From the NCBI RefSeq assembly GCF_900299525.1, contig NZ_OMKA01000031.1, forward strand, positions 186,001 to 250,000: a DNA stretch of 64,000 nt. Direction: 5' to 3'. Under the pieces are notes generated by a model. That model saw only the letters and a program-made list of their open reading frames with translations, searched no databases and was not told the DNA's origin. The DNA is from Aquimarina sp. Aq78 (lineage in GTDB: Bacteria; Bacteroidota; Bacteroidia; Flavobacteriales; Flavobacteriaceae). The position numbers were made by a program, and so were the translations under genes. Below are positions 8,457 to 16,716 of this stretch, in pieces; within the stretch, counting starts at the first letter, position 1, and each line of letters begins with the position of its first letter.

Positions 8457-9560
8457 ATGAAGATGCTCAAAATTATACTCTTATGTACTGTATTTATTAG
8501 TGTTAGCTGTAAAACTGAAAAAGAGGAAGAAATCGTAAAAGAAGTTGTAGAAGAAGTAAAGACAACATCATTTAAATACTGGACCTGGATTACTGCGAAC
8601 CCCTCAAAATCAAATGATGAATATAGAGAAGAGTTCAAAAAATATAAAGAAAATGGCATAGACGCAGTATTGATAAATACTTTGGCTAACCCCGAAGTTT
8701 TAAAAAAAATAGCACCTTTAGCTACACAAGCTGGTTTAGAAGTTCATGCCTGGATGTTTACTATGAATCGGCCTGGGGATGAAGTAGCCTTAAAACATCC
8801 AGAGTGGTATGCCGTGAGTAGAGAAGGTAAATCGTGTCACGATACCCGGCCATATGTAGATTATTATCAGTGGTTATGTCCTACCAGAGAAGAATCCAGA
8901 GCACATATTTTGGGATTAGTAGAAGAACTGGCAAAGGTTGAAGGTATAACCAGTGTACATCTCGATTATATTCGATATCCAGATATCTATTTGCCTATAG
9001 GGTTATTACCAAAATATAACTTAGTACAAGATGAAGAGCTGCCAGAATTTGATTTTTGTTATTGTGATGTATGTATAAAAACTTTTGAAGAAGAACATCA
9101 TAAAAACCCAAAAGAAGCTAAAAATGTTGCGATAGATATAGAGTGGAAACAATTTAGATTAAACCAGATAAAAAGAGTGGTCGATGAGGCTTATGAAATT
9201 GCTCATAAATATGATAAAAAGTTAACCGCAGCTGTGTTTCCATATCCCGAAATGGCAGATCATATGGTTAGACAACGATGGGATAAATGGGATGTAGATG
9301 AAGTATTACCTATGATTTATCACAACTTTTATAACGAAGAGGTAGATTGGATTGGTTTTGCTACCAAACAAGGAGTTAATGATCTGCAAGGAAAGCAAAC
9401 TAAATTGCATACAGGAATATATCTTCCTCCTATGAGTGCAGATGATGTATCAAAAGCTATACAATTAGCAAAAGATAATGGAGCGTCAGGGATTTCATTT
9501 TTTGATGGAAATGCGATAACAGAAGAGCAATTAGAGGCAATTAGAAAATCAAAAAAGTAA
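8457..9560 (+). CDS. Family 10-like (GHL10/DUF187-type) putative glycoside hydrolase, lipoprotein
   Basis: A 367-residue lipoprotein with its lipobox at Cys18 ('VFISVSCKTE'). The mature part is a TIM-barrel-like sequence of the GHL10/family-10 glycosylhydrolase-like group: 'GIDAVLINTLANPE', 'GLEVHAWMFTMNRPGD', 'VHLDYIRYPD' (a signature of this group), 'FCYCDVC' with clustered cysteines, 'KLTAAVFPYPE' and 'VLPMIYHNFY'. An in-frame ATG exists at 8427, but that start would lie inside the preceding gene and lack a leading signal peptide; the ATG at 8457, one base after the upstream stop, gives a perfect lipoprotein signal. Substrates of this family are mostly unknown. Here it may attack part of the N-glycan or glycopeptide. 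Confidence 0.8.
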   Translation: MKMLKIILLCTVFISVSCKTEKEEEIVKEVVEEVKTTSFKYWTWITANPSKSNDEYREEFKKYKENGIDAVLINTLANPEVLKKIAPLATQAGLEVHAWMFTMNRPGDEVALKHPEWYAVSREGKSCHDTRPYVDYYQWLCPTREESRAHILGLVEELAKVEGITSVHLDYIRYPDIYLPIGLLPKYNLVQDEELPEFDFCYCDVCIKTFEEEHHKNPKEAKNVAIDIEWKQFRLNQIKRVVDEAYEIAHKYDKKLTAAVFPYPEMADHMVRQRWDKWDVDEVLPMIYHNFYNEEVDWIGFATKQGVNDLQGKQTKLHTGIYLPPMSADDVSKAIQLAKDNGASGISFFDGNAITEEQLEAIRKSKK

Positions 9561-9617
9561 TCCGATATACGAACTTAATAGGTTATCAAAATCTGTGAGG
9601 TCTTATTCATACCAAAA

Positions 9618-11870
9618 ATGAAAAAAATATTCTATTCACATATTATTCTTTTACTATTGTTTTGGTCTTGCAATCAAGAGAAGGTTTCAGTAAACCTACC
9701 CGAACAATCATTAACTTCTTATGTGAATACATTTATAGGAACAGATGGTCCCGGCAATACATACCCGGGAGCAACACTCCCATTTGGGATGGTACAGTTG
9801 AGTCCGGATATAGGAATTCCCGGATGGGATAGAATTGCAGGATACTACTATAAAGACTCTATCATTAGCGGTTTTTCTCATACACATCTTACCGGGACCG
9901 GAGCTGGAGATTTATATGATATTTTGGTAATGCCCACAAATAGCAGGTTTTCAAAAAAAATAAAAGAAAACAACTATAAACCATTCTCTACATACAGTCA
10001 TGATAAAGAATTTGCTACACCAGGATATTATACTGTAGATTTATTAGATTATGGGATTAAAGCAGAACTTACAGCAACCAATAGAGTAGGTATACATAGA
10101 TATACCTTTCCTAAAGATACTGCAACAGCAATACATGTGGATCTGGGATATGCTATAAACTGGGATAAACCTACTGATACTTACATTGAAAAAGTAGATG
10201 ACAAAACGATTCAGGGATATCGGATGTCTACTGGATGGGCAAAAGATCAACGAGTCTATTTTGTAATGCAGTTTTCAAAGCCTTTTACGACATATCAAGT
10301 GTTTAAAAATGAAGAACTAACTACACTTCCCGTTCAAGGAACAAATACAAAAATTATACTGCATTATAACACAGAAGAAAATGAACAGGTTATCATTAAA
10401 ACCGGGTTGTCTACAGCTAGTATTAAGGGAGCTCAAGAATCACTAAATACAGAAGCTCCTGACTTCGATTTTGATCACTATATTAGAAAAGCGCAAGCCA
10501 TTTGGGAACGTGAATTACAAAAGATTCACATTACGACTACAGATAAGGATAAGAAGAGTATTTTTTATACAATGATGTATCAATCTATGTTGGCCCCAAC
10601 ATTATTAAGTGATCCTGACGGAAATTATAAAGGAGCAAACGATTCTATTGTAAATGTCAAAGGATTTAATCGTTATGATACATTTTCGTTATGGGATACC
10701 TTTAGAGCAGCACACCCTTTATATACAATAATTCAGCAAGAAAGAGTTCCTGATATGATCCAATCCATACTGGCGCATTATAAGGAGACAGGAGTGTTAC
10801 CAGTATGGTCCATGCAAGGGAATGAAACCAATATGATGATAGGATATCATGCCGTTCCGGTTATTGTTGATGCATATTTCAAAGGTTTTCAATTTGATGC
10901 CAAATTAGCTTATAAAGCATGCAAAGAAAGTGCTATGGTAGATGATAGGCAAATAGATATTTATAAGAATTTAGGGTATATCCCAGTAGGAGAACATCAT
11001 GAAAATTGGTCTGTTTCTAAAACGCTGGAGTATGCCTATGATGACTGGTGTATAGCCATGTTTGCAAAAGATTTAGGGAAAGAAGAGGAGTATGCATATT
11101 TTATGAAACGTTCTGAGAATTGGAAAAGTTTATACAATGATAAAAATAACTGGATTCAACCCAGAGATACTTTAGGAAAATTTATAGCACCCTTTAGTCC
11201 AAAAGAATATACACCTTTTTATTGTGAAAGTAACGCCTGGCAATACTATTGGTTTGTACCGCAAGATATACATGGGTTGATTAAAAAAACAGGAGGAAAA
11301 GAACGATTTACACAAAAGTTAGATTCTATGTTTTCTTATGATCCCAAACCAGGAGATAAACTACCCATTTTTAGTACAGGAATGATAGGGCAATATGCAC
11401 ATGGTAATGAACCAAGTCACCATGTAGCGTATCTATACAATTACGTAAATCAACCTTCAAAAACTCAAGAATTAACCCATAAGATTTTAGAAGGGCAGTA
11501 CAAAAATGAACCCAATGGACATTGCGGGAACGAAGATTGTGGACAGATGTCATCCTGGTACATATTTAGTTCCCTTGGGCTTTATCCTGTAAACCCTGCA
11601 CAAGGAGTGTATCATATTACAGCACCGATATTTAAACAAACCAAAATACAGCTTCCAGAAGGGAAAACATTTTTAATTACGGCTAAAAACCTATCTAAAG
11701 AGAATAGATATATAAAGAACATAAGATTAAATGGAGAGCTACTTGATCGTATGTATATAACACATAAAGAAATTGTAAATGGAGGATTTCTCGAATTTGA
11801 AATGAGTAATTCTCCAAATGATGAAGCCTTTAAAAACTCATCCTTACCAGAAGTAAATAAAATATATTGA
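9618..11870 (+). CDS. GH92 alpha-mannosidase, lipoprotein (copy 2)
   Basis: A 750-residue GH92 enzyme with lipobox Cys18 ('LLFWSCNQ'). It is the closest local relative of the first GH92 and shares its full motif set: 'VNTFIGTDGPGNTYPGA', 'GFSHTHLTGTGAGD', 'LWDTFRAAHPL', Glu537 in 'CESNAWQ' (Ser in place of the Gly of 'EGNAWQ'), 'HGNEPSHH' and 'GNEDCGQMSSWYIFSSLG'. It should remove alpha-mannosyl residues from N-glycan arms at the cell envelope. The sequence difference beside the catalytic Glu suggests it differs from copy 1 in linkage preference, which is inference. It lies 57 nt after the GHL10-like gene and 2 nt before the glycosylasparaginase start. Confidence 0.95.
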   Translation: MKKIFYSHIILLLLFWSCNQEKVSVNLPEQSLTSYVNTFIGTDGPGNTYPGATLPFGMVQLSPDIGIPGWDRIAGYYYKDSIISGFSHTHLTGTGAGDLYDILVMPTNSRFSKKIKENNYKPFSTYSHDKEFATPGYYTVDLLDYGIKAELTATNRVGIHRYTFPKDTATAIHVDLGYAINWDKPTDTYIEKVDDKTIQGYRMSTGWAKDQRVYFVMQFSKPFTTYQVFKNEELTTLPVQGTNTKIILHYNTEENEQVIIKTGLSTASIKGAQESLNTEAPDFDFDHYIRKAQAIWERELQKIHITTTDKDKKSIFYTMMYQSMLAPTLLSDPDGNYKGANDSIVNVKGFNRYDTFSLWDTFRAAHPLYTIIQQERVPDMIQSILAHYKETGVLPVWSMQGNETNMMIGYHAVPVIVDAYFKGFQFDAKLAYKACKESAMVDDRQIDIYKNLGYIPVGEHHENWSVSKTLEYAYDDWCIAMFAKDLGKEEEYAYFMKRSENWKSLYNDKNNWIQPRDTLGKFIAPFSPKEYTPFYCESNAWQYYWFVPQDIHGLIKKTGGKERFTQKLDSMFSYDPKPGDKLPIFSTGMIGQYAHGNEPSHHVAYLYNYVNQPSKTQELTHKILEGQYKNEPNGHCGNEDCGQMSSWYIFSSLGLYPVNPAQGVYHITAPIFKQTKIQLPEGKTFLITAKNLSKENRYIKNIRLNGELLDRMYITHKEIVNGGFLEFEMSNSPNDEAFKNSSLPEVNKIY

Positions 11871-11872
11871 TT

Positions 11873-12889
11873 ATGAGAATTAACACTAAGTATTGCTACG
11901 TATCACTTTTTTTAATACTAACAACTTTTGGTTGTAAAACAAATGAAAAAGAAGGAGAAACAGCTGTCATTAAGGAAGAAAAAGAAATTAAAAAGAGTGT
12001 AAAACCCATAGTTATTTCGACCTGGAATCATGGTATTGCAGCCAATGATGAGGCATGGAAAATATTAAGTAAAGGAGGGAATGCATTGGATGCAGTAGAA
12101 CAAGGAGTACGGGTAACAGAAGCAGATCCAAAAAACCAAAGTGTTGGGATAGGAGGGTTTCCTGATAGAGAAGGTAATGTCACTTTGGATGCTTGTATAA
12201 TGGATCATAATAGCAATTGCGGAGCCGTATCTTTTTTGCAACATATCAAACACCCTATTTCTGTAGCTCGAAAAGTAATGGAAGAAACACCACATGTTAT
12301 GTTAACCGGTCAGGGAGCATTGCAATTTGCATTAAATCAAGGGTTTGAAAAAGAAAACTTATTAACTCCAGAAACCAAAAAAGCATACGAAGAATGGTTA
12401 CAAAAATCTGATTATAAGCCGGTAATAAATATCGAAAACCATGATACGATAAGTATGCTGGCTCTAGATGAGGATGGAAATATATCAGGAGCGTGTACAA
12501 CCAGTGGTGCGGCCTGGAAAATGCATGGAAGAGTGGGAGATTCTCCAATAATTGGAGCCGGTTTATTTCTGGATAATGAAGTTGGAGCAGCTGCAGCAAC
12601 AGGTTTAGGTGAAGCTGTGATACGTACTGCAGGAAGTGCTATGGTAGTAGAATTAATGCGTCAAGGGAAATCCCCTGCAGAAGCATGTAAAGAAATAGTA
12701 GAGAGAATTTATAAAGTACATAAAAACCATAAAGATCTTGAATACCTTCAGGTTGGATTTATTGCATTAAATAAAAATGGAGAATATGGTGGGTACAGCC
12801 TTAGGTCAGGTTTTAATTATGCCGTAAATGATATAGAAAAAGGAAATAGATTAGAAGATGCTCCGTTTAAAATGGCTTGGGAAAATTAG
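11873..12889 (+). CDS. N4-(beta-N-acetylglucosaminyl)-L-asparaginase (glycosylasparaginase), lipoprotein
   Basis: A 338-residue Ntn-hydrolase precursor. Glycosylasparaginases cleave the amide between GlcNAc and Asn, the last link of N-linked glycans, after self-cleavage that frees an N-terminal Thr. The nucleophile is Thr192 in 'ENHDTISMLALD', followed by the beta-subunit signatures 'GACTTSGAAWKMHGRVGDSP' and 'GAAAATGLGEAVIRTAG', closely matching the flavobacterial enzyme family. A lipobox at Cys21 ('TTFGCKTN') predicts envelope location, so it acts outside the cytoplasm. A TTG at 11867 overlapping the upstream stop is in frame, but the ATG at 11873 begins the signal peptide. Known members need a free alpha-amino and carboxyl on Asn, which implies prior proteolysis of the glycoprotein. 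Confidence 0.93.
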   Translation: MRINTKYCYVSLFLILTTFGCKTNEKEGETAVIKEEKEIKKSVKPIVISTWNHGIAANDEAWKILSKGGNALDAVEQGVRVTEADPKNQSVGIGGFPDREGNVTLDACIMDHNSNCGAVSFLQHIKHPISVARKVMEETPHVMLTGQGALQFALNQGFEKENLLTPETKKAYEEWLQKSDYKPVINIENHDTISMLALDEDGNISGACTTSGAAWKMHGRVGDSPIIGAGLFLDNEVGAAAATGLGEAVIRTAGSAMVVELMRQGKSPAEACKEIVERIYKVHKNHKDLEYLQVGFIALNKNGEYGGYSLRSGFNYAVNDIEKGNRLEDAPFKMAWEN

Positions 12890-12980
12890 AAATGAAGGTG
12901 GTTTTAGATAATACTAGCCCAGGTCGATTAAAGATAAGTATAACAAGGTGTTCAGATTAAATCAACACAAAAACCATATT

Positions 12981-15302
12981 ATGATGAAACAACTCACAAT
13001 ATTCATAGCCATTCTATTGGTATTAGGTTGTAAAACCAATGAAAAGAGAATATATACAGAGGAGGATATTAAAATCATTCCTAAACCAGAAATGATTAAA
13101 ATTAATCCTGGAGTATTCGAATTTAATGAAAATACTAAGTTTTTTATTTCAAATAATATATCCAAAGAACCGATTCATGCCTTAAAAGAGAACTTTAAAA
13201 CAGCAGCAGGATGGGATTTAATGATAACAGAAGAACAGCCCAAAAAGAATTATGTAGTCTTTACAATTGACAAAACCAGTAAACCAGAAGCATATGAGCT
13301 TAAGATAGATAACAATCGTATAGAAATCAAGGCAAATAGTCCATCAGGTTTTTCATATGCAATACAAACAATACGTCAATTATTACCTCCCGAGATAGAA
13401 AGCAAAGCTAAATTAGAAAATAAAACCTGGGAAATTCCGAATGTAGAAATTAAAGATACCCCTCGTTTTAAATGGAGAGGATTAATGTTAGATATCTCTC
13501 GTCATTTTTTTGATAAAGAATACATCAAGGAGGTAATTGATGGTTTAGCTATGCATAAGATGAATGTGTTACACCTGCATCTGGTTGATGATCAGGGATG
13601 GCGAATAGAAATAAAAAAATACCCAAAACTCACCGAGATAGGGGCATGGAGAGTAGATCAGGAGAATTTACATTGGAATGCCAGACTACCTGTGAAATCA
13701 GAAGATAAAGGTACTTATGGAGGTTTTTTGACTCAAGAAGAATTAAAAGAAATAGTTCAATATGCACAATCTAGAAATGTAGAGGTTATACCCGAAATAG
13801 AAATGCCCGCTCACATATCTAGTGCGATTGCCGCATACCCACATTTATCATGTTTTGAAAATCCAATAGGAGTACCCTCAGGTGGAGTTTGGCCAATTAC
13901 AGATATATATTGTGCAGGAAAAGAAAGTACGTTTACTTTTTTAGAAGATGTATTAGTTGAGGTTATGGAAATATTTCCTTCAAAATATATACACATAGGT
14001 GGGGATGAGGCGACTAAAACTAATTGGGAGAAATGCCAGCATTGCCAGAAACGAATAACAGAAAAAGGATTGCAAAACGAAGAAGAATTACAGAGCTATT
14101 TTGTAAAACGAATGGAGAAATTTATAAATTCTCATGGTAAGAAATTAGTAGGTTGGGATGAGATTTTGGAAGGAGGATTAGCTCCTGATGCTACTGTAAT
14201 GAGTTGGAGAGGCGTAAAAGGAGGACTAGAAGCTGCAGCACAAGGACATGATGTAGTCATGACACCTGGAACTCATTGCTATTTTGATCATTATCAAGGA
14301 CCACAAAATGAAGAACCATTAGCAATAGGTGGATACACACCATTAAGTAAAGTATATCAATTTGATCCTGTAGTAGATTCAATGACAGAAGAAGAAGCTG
14401 AGCATGTGCTTGGTGGGCAAGCAAACTTATGGTCAGAGTATATCTCCACAGAAGAACACTCCCAGTATATGATTTACCCAAGATTAGCAGCCTTGTCAGA
14501 AGCAGTATGGAGTGCTAAAAATCAAAAAAATTGGGATGATTTTTCAAAAAGAATTACCAGTATGTTTCAACGGTATGAATATTTAGGAATTAATTATGCT
14601 AAAAGCTCTTATTTAATACGACCAGAAGTCGAAACAAATTTAGAAAAGAAATCAGTTTCATTAACACTACAAAGCGAATACATTAATGCAGATATACGAT
14701 ATGTATTGAATAATAATAGATTAGAGGATACTCCTGTTAAATATGAGAAACCAATTATATTAACCCAAACTACAATAGTTAAGGCATCAATATTTAAAGA
14801 GAACAAACCGATTGGTAAAGTATTTCAGGACACCATTGTATTTCATAAAGGAGTAGTCAGTAATGTAGTGTATACTATTCCTTATAGTGATCGATATACG
14901 GGAACAGGAAAATCTACATTGGTAAATACTCTAAGAGGAACCAAAAATTTTCAGGATGGGCAATGGCAGGCATGGTTAAAGGATGATATGGAAGTGATCA
15001 TAGATCTTAAAAAAGAAGATACCATAAATCAGGTAATTGTTGGATCAATGGAACATCAAGGCCCGGGAATATATTTCCCGGTAGCAATAGAAGTTTTTAC
15101 AGGAATAGACGGAAAAGACTTTAAAAAAGTAGGAGAAGTAAAACGATCCTATGCGGCTAATTCTATTATTGAATTAAAAGACTTTAAAATTAATTTAGAA
15201 AAGCATGTTGCAAGATTTATTAAAGTGAAAATAGCAAATTTAAAAGAAAACCCAAGAGGAGGAGATACCTGGTTATTTATAGATGAAATTTTAATTAATT
15301 GA
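12981..15302 (+). CDS. GH20 beta-N-acetylhexosaminidase, lipoprotein
   Basis: A 773-residue GH20 enzyme that removes terminal beta-linked GlcNAc or GalNAc by substrate-assisted catalysis. After the lipobox at Cys17 ('LLVLGCKTN') comes a GH20b-type N-terminal domain (about 30-155), then the catalytic barrel with 'FKWRGLMLDISRHF', 'HLHLVDDQGWRIEI' and the catalytic pair Asp342-Glu343 in 'HIGGDEATKTNW'. A chitobiase-like C-terminal piece and an F5/8-like beta-sandwich (about 630-773, 'IDLKKEDTINQVIVGSM') follow. A GTG at 12948 is in frame, but the two ATG codons at 12981-12986 start the signal peptide. It fits removal of antenna GlcNAc from complex N-glycans or splitting of chitobiose from the core. 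Confidence 0.95.
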   Translation: MMKQLTIFIAILLVLGCKTNEKRIYTEEDIKIIPKPEMIKINPGVFEFNENTKFFISNNISKEPIHALKENFKTAAGWDLMITEEQPKKNYVVFTIDKTSKPEAYELKIDNNRIEIKANSPSGFSYAIQTIRQLLPPEIESKAKLENKTWEIPNVEIKDTPRFKWRGLMLDISRHFFDKEYIKEVIDGLAMHKMNVLHLHLVDDQGWRIEIKKYPKLTEIGAWRVDQENLHWNARLPVKSEDKGTYGGFLTQEELKEIVQYAQSRNVEVIPEIEMPAHISSAIAAYPHLSCFENPIGVPSGGVWPITDIYCAGKESTFTFLEDVLVEVMEIFPSKYIHIGGDEATKTNWEKCQHCQKRITEKGLQNEEELQSYFVKRMEKFINSHGKKLVGWDEILEGGLAPDATVMSWRGVKGGLEAAAQGHDVVMTPGTHCYFDHYQGPQNEEPLAIGGYTPLSKVYQFDPVVDSMTEEEAEHVLGGQANLWSEYISTEEHSQYMIYPRLAALSEAVWSAKNQKNWDDFSKRITSMFQRYEYLGINYAKSSYLIRPEVETNLEKKSVSLTLQSEYINADIRYVLNNNRLEDTPVKYEKPIILTQTTIVKASIFKENKPIGKVFQDTIVFHKGVVSNVVYTIPYSDRYTGTGKSTLVNTLRGTKNFQDGQWQAWLKDDMEVIIDLKKEDTINQVIVGSMEHQGPGIYFPVAIEVFTGIDGKDFKKVGEVKRSYAANSIIELKDFKINLEKHVARFIKVKIANLKENPRGGDTWLFIDEILIN

Positions 15303-15320
15303 TATTTTAAGGTGAATCAG

Positions 15321-16673
15321 ATGAAATATATAAGAACGATTTGCATGCTTGTTTTGTTGATTACAGGAAATCTGATAGTTGCACAAAACGAAAAGCCAAC
15401 AGAAAAAGAACGATTATCCTGGTTTGAAGATGCCAAACTAGGAATATTCATTCACTGGGGATATTATGGCGTGAATGGAATAGCAGAATCCTGGTCATTA
15501 TATCACAAAAAAATCTCATATGAAGAGTATATGAAGCAGGGCAATGGATTTACAGCTAAACAATATGACCCTGTAAAATGGGCTAAACTGTTTAAGAAAA
15601 TTGGAGCGAGATATTCTGTAATGACTACCAAACACCATGATGGAATAGCTTTATGGGATACCAAATACAGTGATCTAAATGTTAAAGAAAAAACACCTGC
15701 TAATAGAGATTTAATAGCTCCTTATGTAGAAGCACTTAGGAATGAAGGATTAAAAGTAGGATTATACTATTCTTTATGTGATTGGTCACACCCTGATTAT
15801 GATGTTGTATTCCCAAGGCCTGATACTAAAAATGATTACCCTCAAAAAGGATTGGAGAACCTAACAAGATGGGAACGTTTTGTTAGATTTTACAAAGGAC
15901 AATTAAAAGAACTAAGTAATCGATATCAACCAGATTTATATTGGTTTGATGGAGATTGGGAAAAATCAAGTGAAGAATGGAGAGCGCAATCATTAAAAGA
16001 CTCATTACTATCCTGGAACCCTAAAACTATTGTAAATTCTCGCTTAAAAACATATGGAGATTATAGTACTCCAGAACAAGGGATTCCTGTGGTAAGGCCA
16101 AAAGGTCCTTGGGAATTTTGTATGACCATGAATGATAATTGGGGGTATTTTCCTTCGGATACGAACTATAAGCCTTTCTCCCAGATTATAAGAACCTTTG
16201 TTGAGGTAATAGCTTCAGGAGGAAACTTACTGCTTAATATTGGAATGAAACCAGACGGAACAATTCCTAAAGAACAAGAAGAACGATTAGAAGTACTAGG
16301 AAATTGGATTAATACTCATAAAAAAGTTGTTTTTGGCACTAAAGCAGGATTGCCATATGGTCACTTTTATGGCCCTACACTACTAAGTAAGGATACTACA
16401 AAATTGTATTTATGCCTGTTTGATGAGCCTAAAAATTATATCTCTTTAAAAGGAATTCAGAATAAAATAAAATCAATTAAAGTAGTCGGAAAAGAACAAG
16501 AATTAACTTTTGTTCGAAACGGAGGAGCGTCCTGGAACAATATTCCGGGAATTGTAAGAATAGAAGTCCCTAAAAATGAAAACTTAAATACCTATGTAAC
16601 TGTTTTGGAAGTAGAATTAGAAGGAGAATTGAAGTTGTATAGAGGTCATGGAAATGCTGTAGAATTGAATTAA
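15321..16673 (+). CDS. GH29 alpha-L-fucosidase
   Basis: A 450-residue secreted alpha-L-fucosidase. A type I signal peptide ends near 'GNLIVAQNEK'. The barrel shows 'WFEDAKLGIFIHWGYY', 'ARYSVMTTKHHDGIALWDTK' and the nucleophile region 'LYWFDGDWE' with Asp210, followed by 'FVEVIASGGNLLLNIGMKPD'. These are GH29 hallmarks. A GTG at 15312 is in frame, but the ATG at 15321 directly starts the signal sequence. In this operon it would remove fucose from the core or antennae of N-glycans, clearing the way for GH20 and the glycosylasparaginase. It is not a predicted lipoprotein, unlike most neighbours. Confidence 0.95.
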   Translation: MKYIRTICMLVLLITGNLIVAQNEKPTEKERLSWFEDAKLGIFIHWGYYGVNGIAESWSLYHKKISYEEYMKQGNGFTAKQYDPVKWAKLFKKIGARYSVMTTKHHDGIALWDTKYSDLNVKEKTPANRDLIAPYVEALRNEGLKVGLYYSLCDWSHPDYDVVFPRPDTKNDYPQKGLENLTRWERFVRFYKGQLKELSNRYQPDLYWFDGDWEKSSEEWRAQSLKDSLLSWNPKTIVNSRLKTYGDYSTPEQGIPVVRPKGPWEFCMTMNDNWGYFPSDTNYKPFSQIIRTFVEVIASGGNLLLNIGMKPDGTIPKEQEERLEVLGNWINTHKKVVFGTKAGLPYGHFYGPTLLSKDTTKLYLCLFDEPKNYISLKGIQNKIKSIKVVGKEQELTFVRNGGASWNNIPGIVRIEVPKNENLNTYVTVLEVELEGELKLYRGHGNAVELN

Positions 16674-16716
16674 CAATAGGTGATATAGCAGGTTAATACA
16701 TAAAAAGAAGTAAAAG

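Noticed and set aside
8303..8659. 118-codon minus-strand reading frame across the CBM9/GHL10 junction
   Set aside because: Antisense to two supported genes, with low-complexity Phe/Ser/Ile composition.
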